Of a stretch of DNA of 64,000 nucleotides, positions 38,201-46,327 are shown in pieces. The notes below the pieces were generated by a model. The model was not told the DNA's origin, ran no database searches, and saw only the letters and a program-made list of their open reading frames with translations. Position numbers and translations under genes: made by a program. Position 1 is the first letter of the stretch. Every line of letters starts with the position of its first letter. Source of the DNA: Cloeon dipterum (lineage: Eukaryota; Arthropoda; Insecta; Ephemeroptera; Baetidae); assembly GCF_949628265.1 (NCBI RefSeq), contig NC_088789.1, forward strand, positions 7,680,886 to 7,744,885. Reading direction: 5' to 3'.

Positions 38201-41200
38201 TATCTATAGTGCATGCAGAGAATTGCGATCATGTGCACCGGCTGTGTCTCTCTAACCATGCGACCGTGTGTCGTTCATTTGTAAATTATCGCTTGTTTTC
38301 TCGTTCAAGCGTAGTGAAGTTGCTGCGAGGGAGACTACGAATTCTGCATTTTGATCCCAAAGTGCAGATTTCGTGGAATTTCCTGCAGATTTTTCTCAAG
38401 ACTTGTGGTTTAAACTCAAAATTTGCATAATTATATAACCTCATGTAGATTAGCTATTTGTTCTTTTTCTACAGTAGTTTTAGTTTGACTGATCAATCAG
38501 CAGTGTTAATTCATAAATAGTTGCACCTGTTTTTTGTGTTATTTTATATTTTGTTATTGCCATTTTTTGAGAGCTTAACGTTATAGCCCATTTAAATAAG
38601 TCACTCGTTTTCTGCAGGCGTCAGCTACTTTCTATGTTGCCGCGTAGAGTAGCATTGATTTTTCATCCACTTTTTTTCCGCCAACCACAAAGTCATCGTT
38701 CATTATTAGAACGGCGCGATTCCCAATCACAAATAAGCCGGTTTGAAGGGATGAAAGAAAGTCCAGAAGTGGTGGGTGGGTGGTCGGGAGGTCGAAAATT
38801 GGAATTGCAACGCAACGGGCTGTTAAATTGAGATCAGAGTTATTGCTGGCCCGGCCCAAGTGAGCGAACGTGGCCCTTGTGCAGTCGATCTGAAATTATG
38901 AACCGTTGAAACCGTTCAAGTGCACCTCATTGTGCCCGTGATCAAAGAGAAAAGTGAGAGATGGCCGCCATTGCTGCCGCCGCCGCCGCAGCCGCTTCTC
39001 GCACTTTATGGAAATTGCGTCTTTGTTCGCGTCGGCAGCAGCCAAATTTTATTTATTTGCGCGCGCGAAAAATTACCATGAGAAGCGGCGCCCGAGCAGA
39101 AAAATGGCGGCCACCTCTACGTCCCCCCCGTGACTAACACCGCTGCTGCTCGCACCACCCTCGAGCCCCGCGCCACCGCTGCCAGGGCCTAGACCGCGTT
39201 CCACGCGGCCGATTTACCGAGGCTGATGCGAGCAACAATTGTGTAAATAATATGTAAGAGAAGAACAAAATTTATGACTTCTTGGTTTCTTGTTGTTGAC
39301 GAATCGTTCTTTTCTCTGATATTTTTATGTTGCTCGTGTCTGCCTGCCTGCCTTCTGCGTGCTGCCTGTGTGTTCAATGAATTCTCTCCTCTTGGTACCA
39401 CCATATCAAACTCAAAACACAGCAAGCGGCGGCCTTAGCAGCAGCTGCCGCCAGCAACCCGGCGGCGGTGGCCGGCATGGCGGCCTCGGGGCTCAATGCC
39501 CAGGCCGCAGCAGCCGCCGCGGCAGCTCCTCACCTCTCGCTTCTAAAGGCCCCCGCTCTCTCCACTGCCCAACAGGCCTCCTACGCAGCCGCAGCTAGCT
39601 ACACGGCGGCCACTGCGGCCGCCGCCAGGGTGGCCTACGGTGCGGCGGCGGCCGCCGCCGCCCAGCCTGTCGCCGGCTACGCTGCTGTCGCAGGGTGAGT
39701 CTCAACCAATATTAAACTAACTTTAATTTTATAATAATTTCGCCAGCACACGCACAATTCATCGCATCTCTCGTTCCGTTTGTCTGTAAATTCTAGTTAT
39801 TTTGATGGCACCGAAAAAATTGCAACTAACCGATAAAAAAATATCGGAGCATCTTTCAAATTTTTGGTGGATCAAGAACTAGATAAATAAGTTCCCAGTA
39901 CATATGTAGTGACATCATCGCTGTTCAGGGTATCAAAATAAAAGATGCGTCAACTGTTGGAGTAATTGTTGGGCTGCTTTTTTAATTTTCTTCCATCAGT
40001 AAGGAAAGGACCAACTGCTATGGCTAACGAGGTAACGTTTTCTTAGCTGTCGCGATACAGGGTTTGTCTGCAAACACCGGTGGTGATTTAAAAAAAAAAT
40101 GTCAAAGGTGCCTGATTTACAGTTTATTCATCATCAATGTATTTATAATTGTTTTGATGTCATACGGAAAATTATTAAAATGTGCTATTCGATTATTCAA
40201 CATTAAAAATCAGACTGTCGGAAGTCAGAAAGTATAATCAAATCGATTATTTATCGATTCAAAAAACATAGCGGTCCCTTCACAAAGTCTGATAATAATT
40301 ACTATTAATTGTTGTTATTAATAATGTGTCGCAAGTCGCAAAAAATTCAATCAAGGTTTTATTTAATTATAACGTTGTATTGATTAATTGGCATTTGACG
40401 AAATCAACACGTAAATTATTCAAACAGACGAGTGATTTATTTTAATTTTTGTAATTTTCCCTTTTCTTCAAATTGCGCTTATCTTAATTTTATGGCATCC
40501 CCTTAAGGGATGCCATATCGTAAACTTTGCTCTATTAAATAATTTAGGGATGCCTGCTATTGAAGGTACAATAGCTGGCATCCCTAAATTATTTAATAGA
40601 GCAAAGTTTACGATATAATGAATAAAAAATCAATTAATCAAATAAATGCACATCAAACTTCCTCAATATTTTTCAATCTAGACTCGGAATTAAACTGATT
40701 TTCACCGAAGGAATCGTGAGGTTGCAAGTTAAAATTATTGTTGTCCATTATTTATTTATCAAATCTCGTTGCAATTTAAAAATGCCACCAGCGTGCGTCG
40801 CAATCCACTCCGGTGACAATAATCGCGACGTTAAGCCAGCCGTATCTTTCAATCAAAAAATTCCAACTCGGCGTCAATTTCCATGGCATGTTCAAGTTGA
40901 ATTTGCACAGCATAACTAGCGGCCGAGCGAGATGTAATAGGGCACGATAAGCCGCAAGAATAAGTGCAAAATTAGCGGGTCCCACCCAAAATCGTGACCG
41001 GTCGGTGGTAATTGGCGGTCTAAATATAGCCTCGGGTGCTTGATTATCGTCGCTGCAAGCGGCCGTCGGCCGACGGCGCAAGGGAATGCGACCATCTGGG
41101 CCACTTTGATGAGCGCACCGGCCAAATCAGCTCTGGTCATGCAACTTGATAGATACATCATGCGGCGCATCGGCTCTCGGAATAAGTGGAGCTCTATTTA

Positions 41201-41986
41201 CGCTCGCAGCCACACTACAACGAGCGATGCCTTGAATAATTTCGCGTGCCGTGCTGTGCGTTTATTTGTTCGTTCTTACCTGGAGATGCAAATAATTAGC
41301 AGCTCTGACGGTGCGTGTCTCGTTGCTCAATTTGCAGGAACCCTCTCTGCCTTTCACCGGCAACGAGCAGTTACGGGCGGGAGTACGCAGATCCCTACCT
41401 CGGTCACAGCATAGGACCAGTGGCTGGATACGGCGTAAGTTGACTTTTTGATTTATGCAAATAATGACATCCTCATCCGCCTTTTGTACCATTCTGGAGC
41501 TCAGAGTGAAAATCTGATCTTTTTTGAAGAGGAAGAGCTCTTTCACTTAGTTACTTTTAGAGCTCCTTTAGGCTACATAGTTCTAAATTAATTTTGCCAT
41601 TCCAACTGGAGTCTTTCCTGGACAAGAAAAATTATTTTTAAAACAAGATATCTGGTATTGTATTACAATTCCATACTTTTTTCTGGCTTCTTGAAAAACA
41701 GATTTTTTTGTTTGTTTGTTCTTGTCCACTAATATTTTCTACTTTTCAAAATTTTCAAGCAACTTTGGTACTTTTTGCATTAAAAAGAGGAGTTACTCTT
41801 GTAACTTAAACTGTCAGGGGTATGATTGAGTTGTTTCCAAAATGATTTAGTCCATCAATGAACTGTCTCAGTCAGCCAATATTTTCAATTCTTCAGATTG
41901 TTATTTGCTTGTAAACCACTAATTTTCCCTTTGCTTCGCAGGCTTCGGTCTACAGAAATGCCTTCAACCGATACACACCATACTAA
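20000..41986 (+). CDS. Rbfox: RBFOX family RNA-binding splicing regulator (full coding span, 14 exons)
   Basis: RBFOX proteins bind (U)GCAUG in pre-mRNA and switch alternative exons in the nucleus; cytoplasmic isoforms bind 3' UTRs. Fourteen exons with mutually compatible phases give 504 codons plus stop. The N-terminus carries the family block PYATAQF. One RRM lies at about residues 183-260, with RNP2 in [17 protein letters not shown] and RNP1 GFGFVTF. It is almost identical to the vertebrate domain, including [23 protein letters not shown]. The C-terminal half is Ala-rich and ends in [14 protein letters not shown], comparable to the vertebrate YRGGYNRFAPY tail. Exons: 20000-20242, 21292-21354, 21718-22023, 22496-22549, 25467-25559, 30782-30836, 31925-31945, 32388-32420, 32888-33029, 33926-33995, 36449-36469, 39423-39694, 41338-41434, 41942-41986. 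The ATG at 20,000 is the first in its exon. Very small exons may be alternative. Family assignment is secure; the exact isoforms are inferred. Confidence 0.95.
21292..21354 (+). CDS. Rbfox: RBFOX 63-nt in-frame exon
   Basis: Lies between TTTTCAG and GTGAAT, phase 0 on both sides. It encodes 21 residues beginning [12 protein letters not shown]. There is no known domain. Being a multiple of three with phase 0 ends, it could be skipped without frame change. Confidence 0.6.
21718..22023 (+). CDS. Rbfox: RBFOX exon with linker and start of the RRM
   Basis: Begins [10 protein letters not shown] after TTCCAG and ends DLRAMFG before GTAAGT, phase 0 at both ends. It has an Ala-rich linker, then [20 protein letters not shown], which is RRM strand beta1 (RNP2) and helix 1, nearly identical to vertebrate RBFOX. 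Confidence 0.95.
22496..22549 (+). CDS. Rbfox: RBFOX 54-nt RRM exon
   Basis: Encodes [18 protein letters not shown], one substitution from the vertebrate sequence ([18 protein letters not shown]). The 54-nt length and phase 0 borders also match the vertebrate gene structure. Confidence 0.95.
22550..25466 (+). other. Rbfox: RBFOX intron within the RRM
   Basis: 2.9 kb separating the 54-nt and 93-nt RRM exons. There is a TGCATG at 22,870-22,875 (321 nt downstream of the 54-nt exon), and the two upstream sites described for the 93-nt exon. No other exon was recognised. Confidence 0.8.
25431..25568 (+). promoter_or_regulatory. Three TGCATG RBFOX-binding sites around the 93-nt exon
   Basis: The hexamers are at 25,431-25,436, 25,458-25,463 and 25,563-25,568. 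The second ends three bases before the first exonic base, inside TTTCTGCATGCAG. The third starts at intron position +4 of the donor. Bound protein would mask both splice sites. RBFOX bound upstream of or at an exon is known to repress inclusion. Confidence 0.7.
25467..25559 (+). CDS. Rbfox: RBFOX 93-nt RRM exon (RNP1), probable autoregulated cassette
   Basis: Encodes 31 residues starting [20 protein letters not shown] and ending EGRKIE, phase 0 on both sides. It carries RNP1, so skipping keeps the frame but removes most of the RNA-binding surface. In vertebrates the equivalent 93-nt exon is repressed by RBFOX itself. Here TGCATG overlaps the acceptor (25,458-25,463) and the donor (25,563-25,568), with a third at 25,431-25,436. 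The donor GAG|GTGTGC is weak. Confidence 0.95.
25560..30781 (+). other. Rbfox: RBFOX intron (5.2 kb)
   Basis: No further coding exon recognised. TGCATG at 29,944-29,949 and 30,503-30,508, in addition to the donor-overlapping copy. A 260-codon open frame at 28,413-29,195 has no ATG start and no protein-like composition. Confidence 0.7.
30782..30836 (+). CDS. Rbfox: RBFOX exon after the RRM
   Basis: Starts [18 protein letters not shown] after TTTAG and ends in phase 1 before [14 protein letters not shown] is invariant in the family, and this is the last piece of the RRM and its basic C-terminal extension. Confidence 0.9.
31925..31945 (+). CDS. Rbfox: RBFOX 21-nt microexon (VCLQWPE)
   Basis: Flanked by TTTCCTGCAG and GTTGGT. 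It enters and leaves in phase 1 and adds VCLQWPE after PN. Too short for ORF detection; found by splice sites, phase and resemblance to the VCVQWPE-type segment that I recall from insect RBFOX. A TGCATG lies 71 nt downstream (32,016-32,021), a position from which RBFOX normally activates. Confidence 0.75.
32388..32420 (+). CDS. Rbfox: RBFOX 33-nt exon ([11 protein letters not shown])
   Basis: Lies between TTTTTTGTTGCAG and GTTAGT, phase 1 on both sides, adding [17 protein letters not shown] resembles the YSPEFYAG stretch that follows the RRM in vertebrate RBFOX. Symmetric phases allow inclusion or skipping. Confidence 0.6.
32888..33029 (+). CDS. Rbfox: RBFOX C-terminal exon ([11 protein letters not shown])
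   Basis: After CTCTTTGTTGCAG it encodes [17 protein letters not shown] and a nine- to ten-Ala run, ending HGYTP in phase 2 before GTAAGC. The RG-rich piece corresponds to the vertebrate RGAHLRGRGR region, involved in nuclear import. A TGCATG lies 64 nt upstream (32,819-32,824). Confidence 0.9.
33926..33995 (+). CDS. Rbfox: RBFOX C-terminal exon ([12 protein letters not shown])
   Basis: After TGTTGCAG it completes Pro and encodes [20 protein letters not shown], ending RLQ in phase 0 before GTACAT. Phase 2 entry matches the previous exon. Two TGCATG copies follow at 34,285-34,290 and 34,321-34,326. Confidence 0.9.
36449..36469 (+). CDS. Rbfox: Candidate RBFOX 21-nt microexon (AAPTTDE)
   Basis: Flanked by TTTTTATGTTTCAG and GTAATT, phase 0 on both sides, so it fits exactly between neighbours that also meet in phase 0. 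It adds AAPTTDE. Support is splice-site quality and frame only. Confidence 0.5.
38963..39112. promoter_or_regulatory. CpG-rich patch with inverted GGCCGCCATT motifs
   Basis: GGCCGCCATT at 38,963-38,972 and its reverse complement at 39,103-39,112 match the YY1/Pho-type core GCCGCCAT. The patch is CpG-rich and carries a short ATG frame rich in Ala. It could be an internal promoter or intronic regulatory element of RBFOX. Confidence 0.3.
39423..39694 (+). CDS. Rbfox: RBFOX Ala-rich C-terminal exon
   Basis: After ACTCAAAACACAG the frame reads [20 protein letters not shown] and continues through several Ala runs with HLSLLKAP and Tyr-spaced repeats, ending AAVAG in phase 2 before GTGAGT. Ala/Tyr-rich low complexity is typical of the RBFOX C-terminal domain, which in vertebrates supports higher-order assembly. 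Confidence 0.9.
39695..41337 (+). other. Rbfox: RBFOX intron with a long hairpin
   Basis: No secure exon. It contains the inverted repeats at 40,491-40,616 and a doubtful exon-like segment at 40,000-40,031. Confidence 0.75.
40491..40616. repeat. Nested inverted repeats forming a long hairpin
   Basis: Arms 40,515-40,562 and 40,569-40,616 are reverse complements at 47 of 48 positions, with a 6-nt loop. A second small hairpin (arms 40,491-40,501 and 40,507-40,517, loop 5 nt) abuts and overlaps the first. The octamer GGGATGCC or its complement occurs four times. It could be a foldback/MITE-like element, a recent inverted duplication or a small-RNA precursor. Confidence 0.9.
41338..41434 (+). CDS. 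Rbfox: RBFOX exon [11 protein letters not shown] with two in-frame acceptors
   Basis: Using acceptor TTTGCAG the exon starts at 41,338 and reads [11 protein letters not shown] before [20 protein letters not shown]. Using GAGCAG it starts at 41,371, 33 nt later in the same frame, and joins the preceding VAG directly to YGREYADPY. The second form looks closer to the family sequence. It ends in phase 0 before GTAAGT. Confidence 0.9.
41942..41986 (+). CDS. Rbfox: RBFOX terminal coding exon
   Basis: After TTTGCTTCGCAG it encodes [14 protein letters not shown] and TAA. The Tyr-Arg...Phe-x-Arg-Tyr/Phe-x-Pro-Tyr end is the family signature and includes the C-terminal nuclear localisation (PY-type) residues. 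Confidence 0.92.
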   Translation, partial: ASVYRNAFNRYTPY

Positions 41987-42031
41987 AACGAGAGGCCAGC
42001 AAGATTGGCTGAGATTGATGATTGATTCCTC

Positions 42032-42402
42032 TGTAAATACGCCATCTCATTTTACTACATGACAAAAACCAGAAATCCAACGCGAGTAGCCAGGTTTTGA
42101 GAAGACGATTTCCATGAACGCAGTCGTAGTGCCCCACCATTGTTGATCAGAAGAAACACAAGAAATTTGGCAGCTACCGCTGTGACAAAACATTTTTTTA
42201 TTTTACGATTATTTTACTATATATTTCATTTACATTGTCCACGAAGACAAAGCAAGCACAAAGTCGGCCGAGGAGAAACAGTTTGTGAGCCGCACTCTCG
42301 GCGGCCCAGCCAGCTGCAGTCGGCGCAAATCTCCTCAAGCCTGCGTCAAAAATGATTTTTACTGTATTTATATATTTTGCCAAGCTCTTTATAGTGTAAA
42401 TA
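42032..42402 (+). promoter_or_regulatory. Two TGTAAATA Pumilio-type elements
   Basis: Perfect matches to UGUANAUA at 42,032-42,039 and 42,395-42,402 on the sense strand of the proposed 3' UTR, 46 and 409 nt after the stop. Confidence 0.5.
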
Positions 42403-44439
42403 TTTCCGAACCTCCCGATATTTTAAATCTATTATAACAATCAATTTTTGTTCCTACTCTGATGATCAAATATTGAGTTTGTCGCTAAACTAGGGAATAC
42501 TCGATGGATACTATTGTATAACTTGATAAGCACAACTAGAAGAATCTCGGCGTGAAATTTTACACTTTGCGAGAGCAGAAAGCAACCAAACGTGCGCGTC
42601 CAGCGAATTTCGCTGGACGACCGACACGATGAACAAACAAAAATCAGATAATTAAACATAGCACAAGTGGGCAAAACAAGTTTTTGTGCCAAATGAATAA
42701 TGAGATATATGATAATTTAACGATGATACATAATCAAATTATGTATTGCATACGAGTATGTTATGTCAAAGCTCCGAGCGATCGGAGAAGACTCTACGAA
42801 AGCTGAAAAATGTAATATTAAATTGCGTAAAATTTAAGGACACATTAAAGAACACAACACACGATTTAATGAATCTCTCTCAGCGAGATATTGCTCCAGT
42901 ATATGTGTAAAATGCGATTATTTTCCTCCAGTGAGGTCTAGCACCCGTCAAATGTGAAACAATCAACTCTGTGTTGCGTTATTTGTACGGACAAACTAGT
43001 TGTGACTGGAACAATACCTCAAGCAAGTTGTGCGCGCGCGAAAAATCTGTCCTTCAAACTTGAACAAATCGATGATGATTAATATTATTTGAACAAATCA
43101 TGACACGAACAAAATTTGCTGTCATTCAAAGCAACAATATTGATTAGCTTGTTGTGAGCACACTCTAGAATACTCAATGCGTCTGAGATCTTGGCTATTA
43201 AGTTGGAACATTATACTTTTAATCTCTAGATTTTAGCCTCTTTTATAGATTTTTTAAAATTAGACATATCTTGATTATCAAGCAAACATTGAAGGACAAA
43301 TTAATTGATTAATTCCTTTTGTTACGATGATTATTGTATTACTTTATTACCAACCGATTTTGTTCGCGCCCTCCTTTCGTCTGAAGAATATCATCAAACC
43401 AAAGAGCCGTAGATGAATCAATCTTTGTGAGTTAAAATATGCTCAAATTTAGAAGTACGTGCACACGTTCATACACACACGCATTCACACATGACACACA
43501 AACACACACAGGAGAGCACACGAGTTAGCACAAACCTCAGTTCTAGATTTAATTGGTTGGATCGAATCTCTCTTTTCCCCGCTAAACACGCGCATTCATT
43601 CGTTTTTTGCTCAAATACTCATTGATTTTTAACCCACTGAACAAACGATTAATAAACTTTGGTTCCGCACAAGATGGTTAGACTTGGTTTTCAGTCTTCC
43701 ATTCTGCTACATTTTTGGTGTGTAACCTGGTGCAGCCCTGTTCCCAATTTTTCGCTCTCCGAGGAGCGATTCGCGACTTTTTTTACCACTGCTACCGCAC
43801 GAACACGAACAGCGCGTACGCTCGCATCGGTGCTCTTAATTCCACGAGATAATTTTTATAGCTAGCGAGGGAGGACTCCGTTTCGTCTGTTCGCCTGTGA
43901 GAAACGAAAAAAGGTTTTAGCTCCTGTGACTGTACTGTACAACATTGGAACGCACAATATTCGGTTGCATTGTGATTTTTTGACATTATCTCCACTCCCT
44001 GAGGAACACAAAAAGAGCACAATGTAGTTAAGTAAAATTTTAGTCGAGCGTGTTGAATAAAAATTAAAACGAATGAAGACGAGAGAATGTGTCACAGCTT
44101 CCAGATCAAAAGTGAATTCACCAAGCTCCACTCGATTGTTGACGTGGACTCCAATTTTTTTGTATTAAAAGAGTCCTTGCAGACTCAGCGAGCCCTCCAA
44201 GTCTCGTTAGGCAATCTAATTAATTATATACACACAATGTAATATTTACAATTATCATTACAAGAAGATAATTAATAGTCGTGCTGCGCTGCTTTTTGTT
44301 CTACCCGGGATTGAAGTCGAATTAAGTGCAGGGAACGAGACGAATTTTACGCAGAACAAAGTAATGGCACTGGCCACATTTGGACCGACCCGAGTACTGA
44401 CAAGAGCACACTGATCGCACATAATCACCACAAGATGAC

Positions 44440-44472
44440 ACACACTCACAAACACACACACACATACACACA
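44440..44472. repeat. CA-rich microsatellite
   Basis: Imperfect (AC)n run. A second similar run lies at about 43,475-43,511. Confidence 0.8.
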
Positions 44473-44690
44473 CTCGAGAATAAATGAATAATAAAAGGTA
44501 TATTTATACGATCCAATCTCTAGGTCTGACTACAATGGACAATTATGATTAATATCCAAGCGAGTTCCAATTATTGTTTCACCTCTTATTTGTATGCCAT
44601 CATGTACACTGATTTAATTGGAACGTGTCTAATTGATTAAATACATTTACAGAATAAGAATAAATTATTTGCTGTTTTATTTGAACTACA

Positions 44691-46110
44691 TACAACAACC
44701 GATTAGTTGATTGCGCCTTCAAAATGAGCATGAGCCACGCATTTAAAACTTGAGTCACTTTCATTTTAAAAACACCTAAAGCTTACTCAACACAATAATA
44801 AGATGTATGTAAAAAATCATCATTATTATTAATTTATTTATTTAATTGATATAATACAATAATGACACTATTCTGTGTCGATCTTAACCTTGTTGGTCAG
44901 CTAAAAAAACAATTATATATATGGCATTGAACTAGTCAGCGACTGTGTCAGCCCCTCGGGCCTCTTCAGCAATATGTACTTTCTCTGCAAAACAAAATCC
45001 TTTAACCACAGAAACAACTGCAGATGATTTTGAAACAGTTAAATATTATGTGGCCTTTGGAGACGATGACCACTCTCGACACTGAGCAAATCAGCACAGC
45101 CAAAAAGAGAAGCAGCTATAAAATCTCATTAAATCTTGCGATAAAATTCAACTTCTCAAGAGAAATGAAGAAATCGTGAAGTGCGTTGAGGGGTTACGCA
45201 TCCATTCTGAGCAGCCAAGTAGGAGCCACTTCAGACGGTTGAGCTATTGACTTTTTGTTAAATAATTTCCATTTTTTTTAATCGGTTATTATTGAGAAAT
45301 TCTGTTTCTCAACGTCACGAAATGTCTAAAATATTTATCTAGTTATTCTCCGTTCAAGATACAATCACATTTACAAAAATAACAAATCAAGATCCAACAC
45401 AATTAATGCTAAGTCACATATTAAAATAGTACAATAATTAAAGTGAAATAAAGTTAATTTAACGTGTGTTAGAACAGGACAATGAATGGAGACTTCATTA
45501 TTTGGCTCTTTGTTAGTTGACATAACCTGTGAAAAGCAACTCCCTTGAAAACATCACAGAAGTAAAAAAATGAATTAACATTTTCGTGTACATCTTTAAA
45601 AGCTGCATCTATCAGAAAGGAAAATATTTTTCAATGCATAATAGGCACAAATTTTACCTTTGTCAATTTTTTCAAAGTTTTGTTTTAATTTTCCGCCCAA
45701 GATAAAATTAAAACTCTCCCATTACTCTTTTATTACCAAAACAAAAAAAATGAAAGAAATTCATTCATAAGAAGTCATTTTATAATAACTAATTATTTTA
45801 AGTTTGATAATGATGTCTTAATGACTTTGTTTAAAATCAATTTGTTTTTCTTCTGAAGACCATCCAAAATTCTTAGCAATTCTATTCGAGTTATTATATA
45901 AAACTCTTATCAACCATGAATCAGATTGGTGATAAGAAGAGAGTTTTTCGACTCTTGTACCCTACACTGTTAGATAATACCAAGAACACGTAATAAATCA
46001 AGAGAATCTAAACTTGAAAATATTTGAGCTCGGAAAATAAGCTAACTTCATTTGTGCTGCGCAGCAGTATATACAGAGATAAACAACTGAACTTGAATAG
46101 GACAAACGGC
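44691..46110. other. AT-rich intergenic region
   Basis: Between the probable RBFOX 3' end and the promoter of the first acyl-CoA synthetase. No gene recognised. Confidence 0.5.
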
Positions 46111-46114
46111 GCTC

Positions 46115-46261
46115 CTTATCAGTCGCGAGAGAGCCTTCGCTTCTAGATATATAAATAAACAAGGCTGCTTGCCTGGACCAAGCGTGGAGAGCACTATTTT
46201 CCAGTTTTCTCTCACACAGTCAACCAGCGGTCGTGTCTTATCGTTGAGGATCGTCTTATCA
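46115..46261 (+). promoter_or_regulatory. Promoter of acyl-CoA synthetase 1: GATA sites and TATA box
   Basis: TATATAAA at 46,148-46,155 is well placed for a start near 46,180, leaving a short 5' UTR before the ATG at 46,328. GATAAG motifs in reverse orientation flank it at 46,115-46,121, 46,237-46,242 and 46,255-46,261; the first and last are full TGATAAG. Confidence 0.5.
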
Positions 46262-46327
46262 ACTCATTTGGCCCTTCACTGCGCGGTCGTGCACCTAAAT
46301 TTCGTCGCACAGTGCCAAATCAGCACG

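Larger units (their letters stand above)
33996..39422 (+). other. Rbfox: RBFOX intronic region (5.4 kb)
   Basis: Contains the candidate microexon at 36,449 and TGCATG copies at 34,285, 34,321, 35,093, 36,007, 37,828 and 38,210. A CpG-rich patch at 38,930-39,190 has two YY1-like motifs. No other coding exon recognised. Confidence 0.7.
41987..44690 (+). other. Rbfox: Probable 3' UTR of RBFOX (end uncertain)
   Basis: AT-rich sequence after the stop with no coding signal. AATAAA occurs near 43,652, 44,053, 44,481 and at 44,659-44,664, so the mRNA may end at any of these. Two Pumilio-type elements TGTAAATA lie at 42,032-42,039 and 42,395-42,402. CA-rich microsatellites are near 43,490 and 44,440. 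Confidence 0.4.

Noticed and set aside
44932-44984. Minus-strand terminal-exon-like segment (EKVHIAEEARGADTVAD then TAG, after TTTTGCAG, with AATAAA further on)
   Set aside because: No upstream exon for it was found in the 1.3 kb before the divergent + strand gene, and the segment is too short to be convincing.
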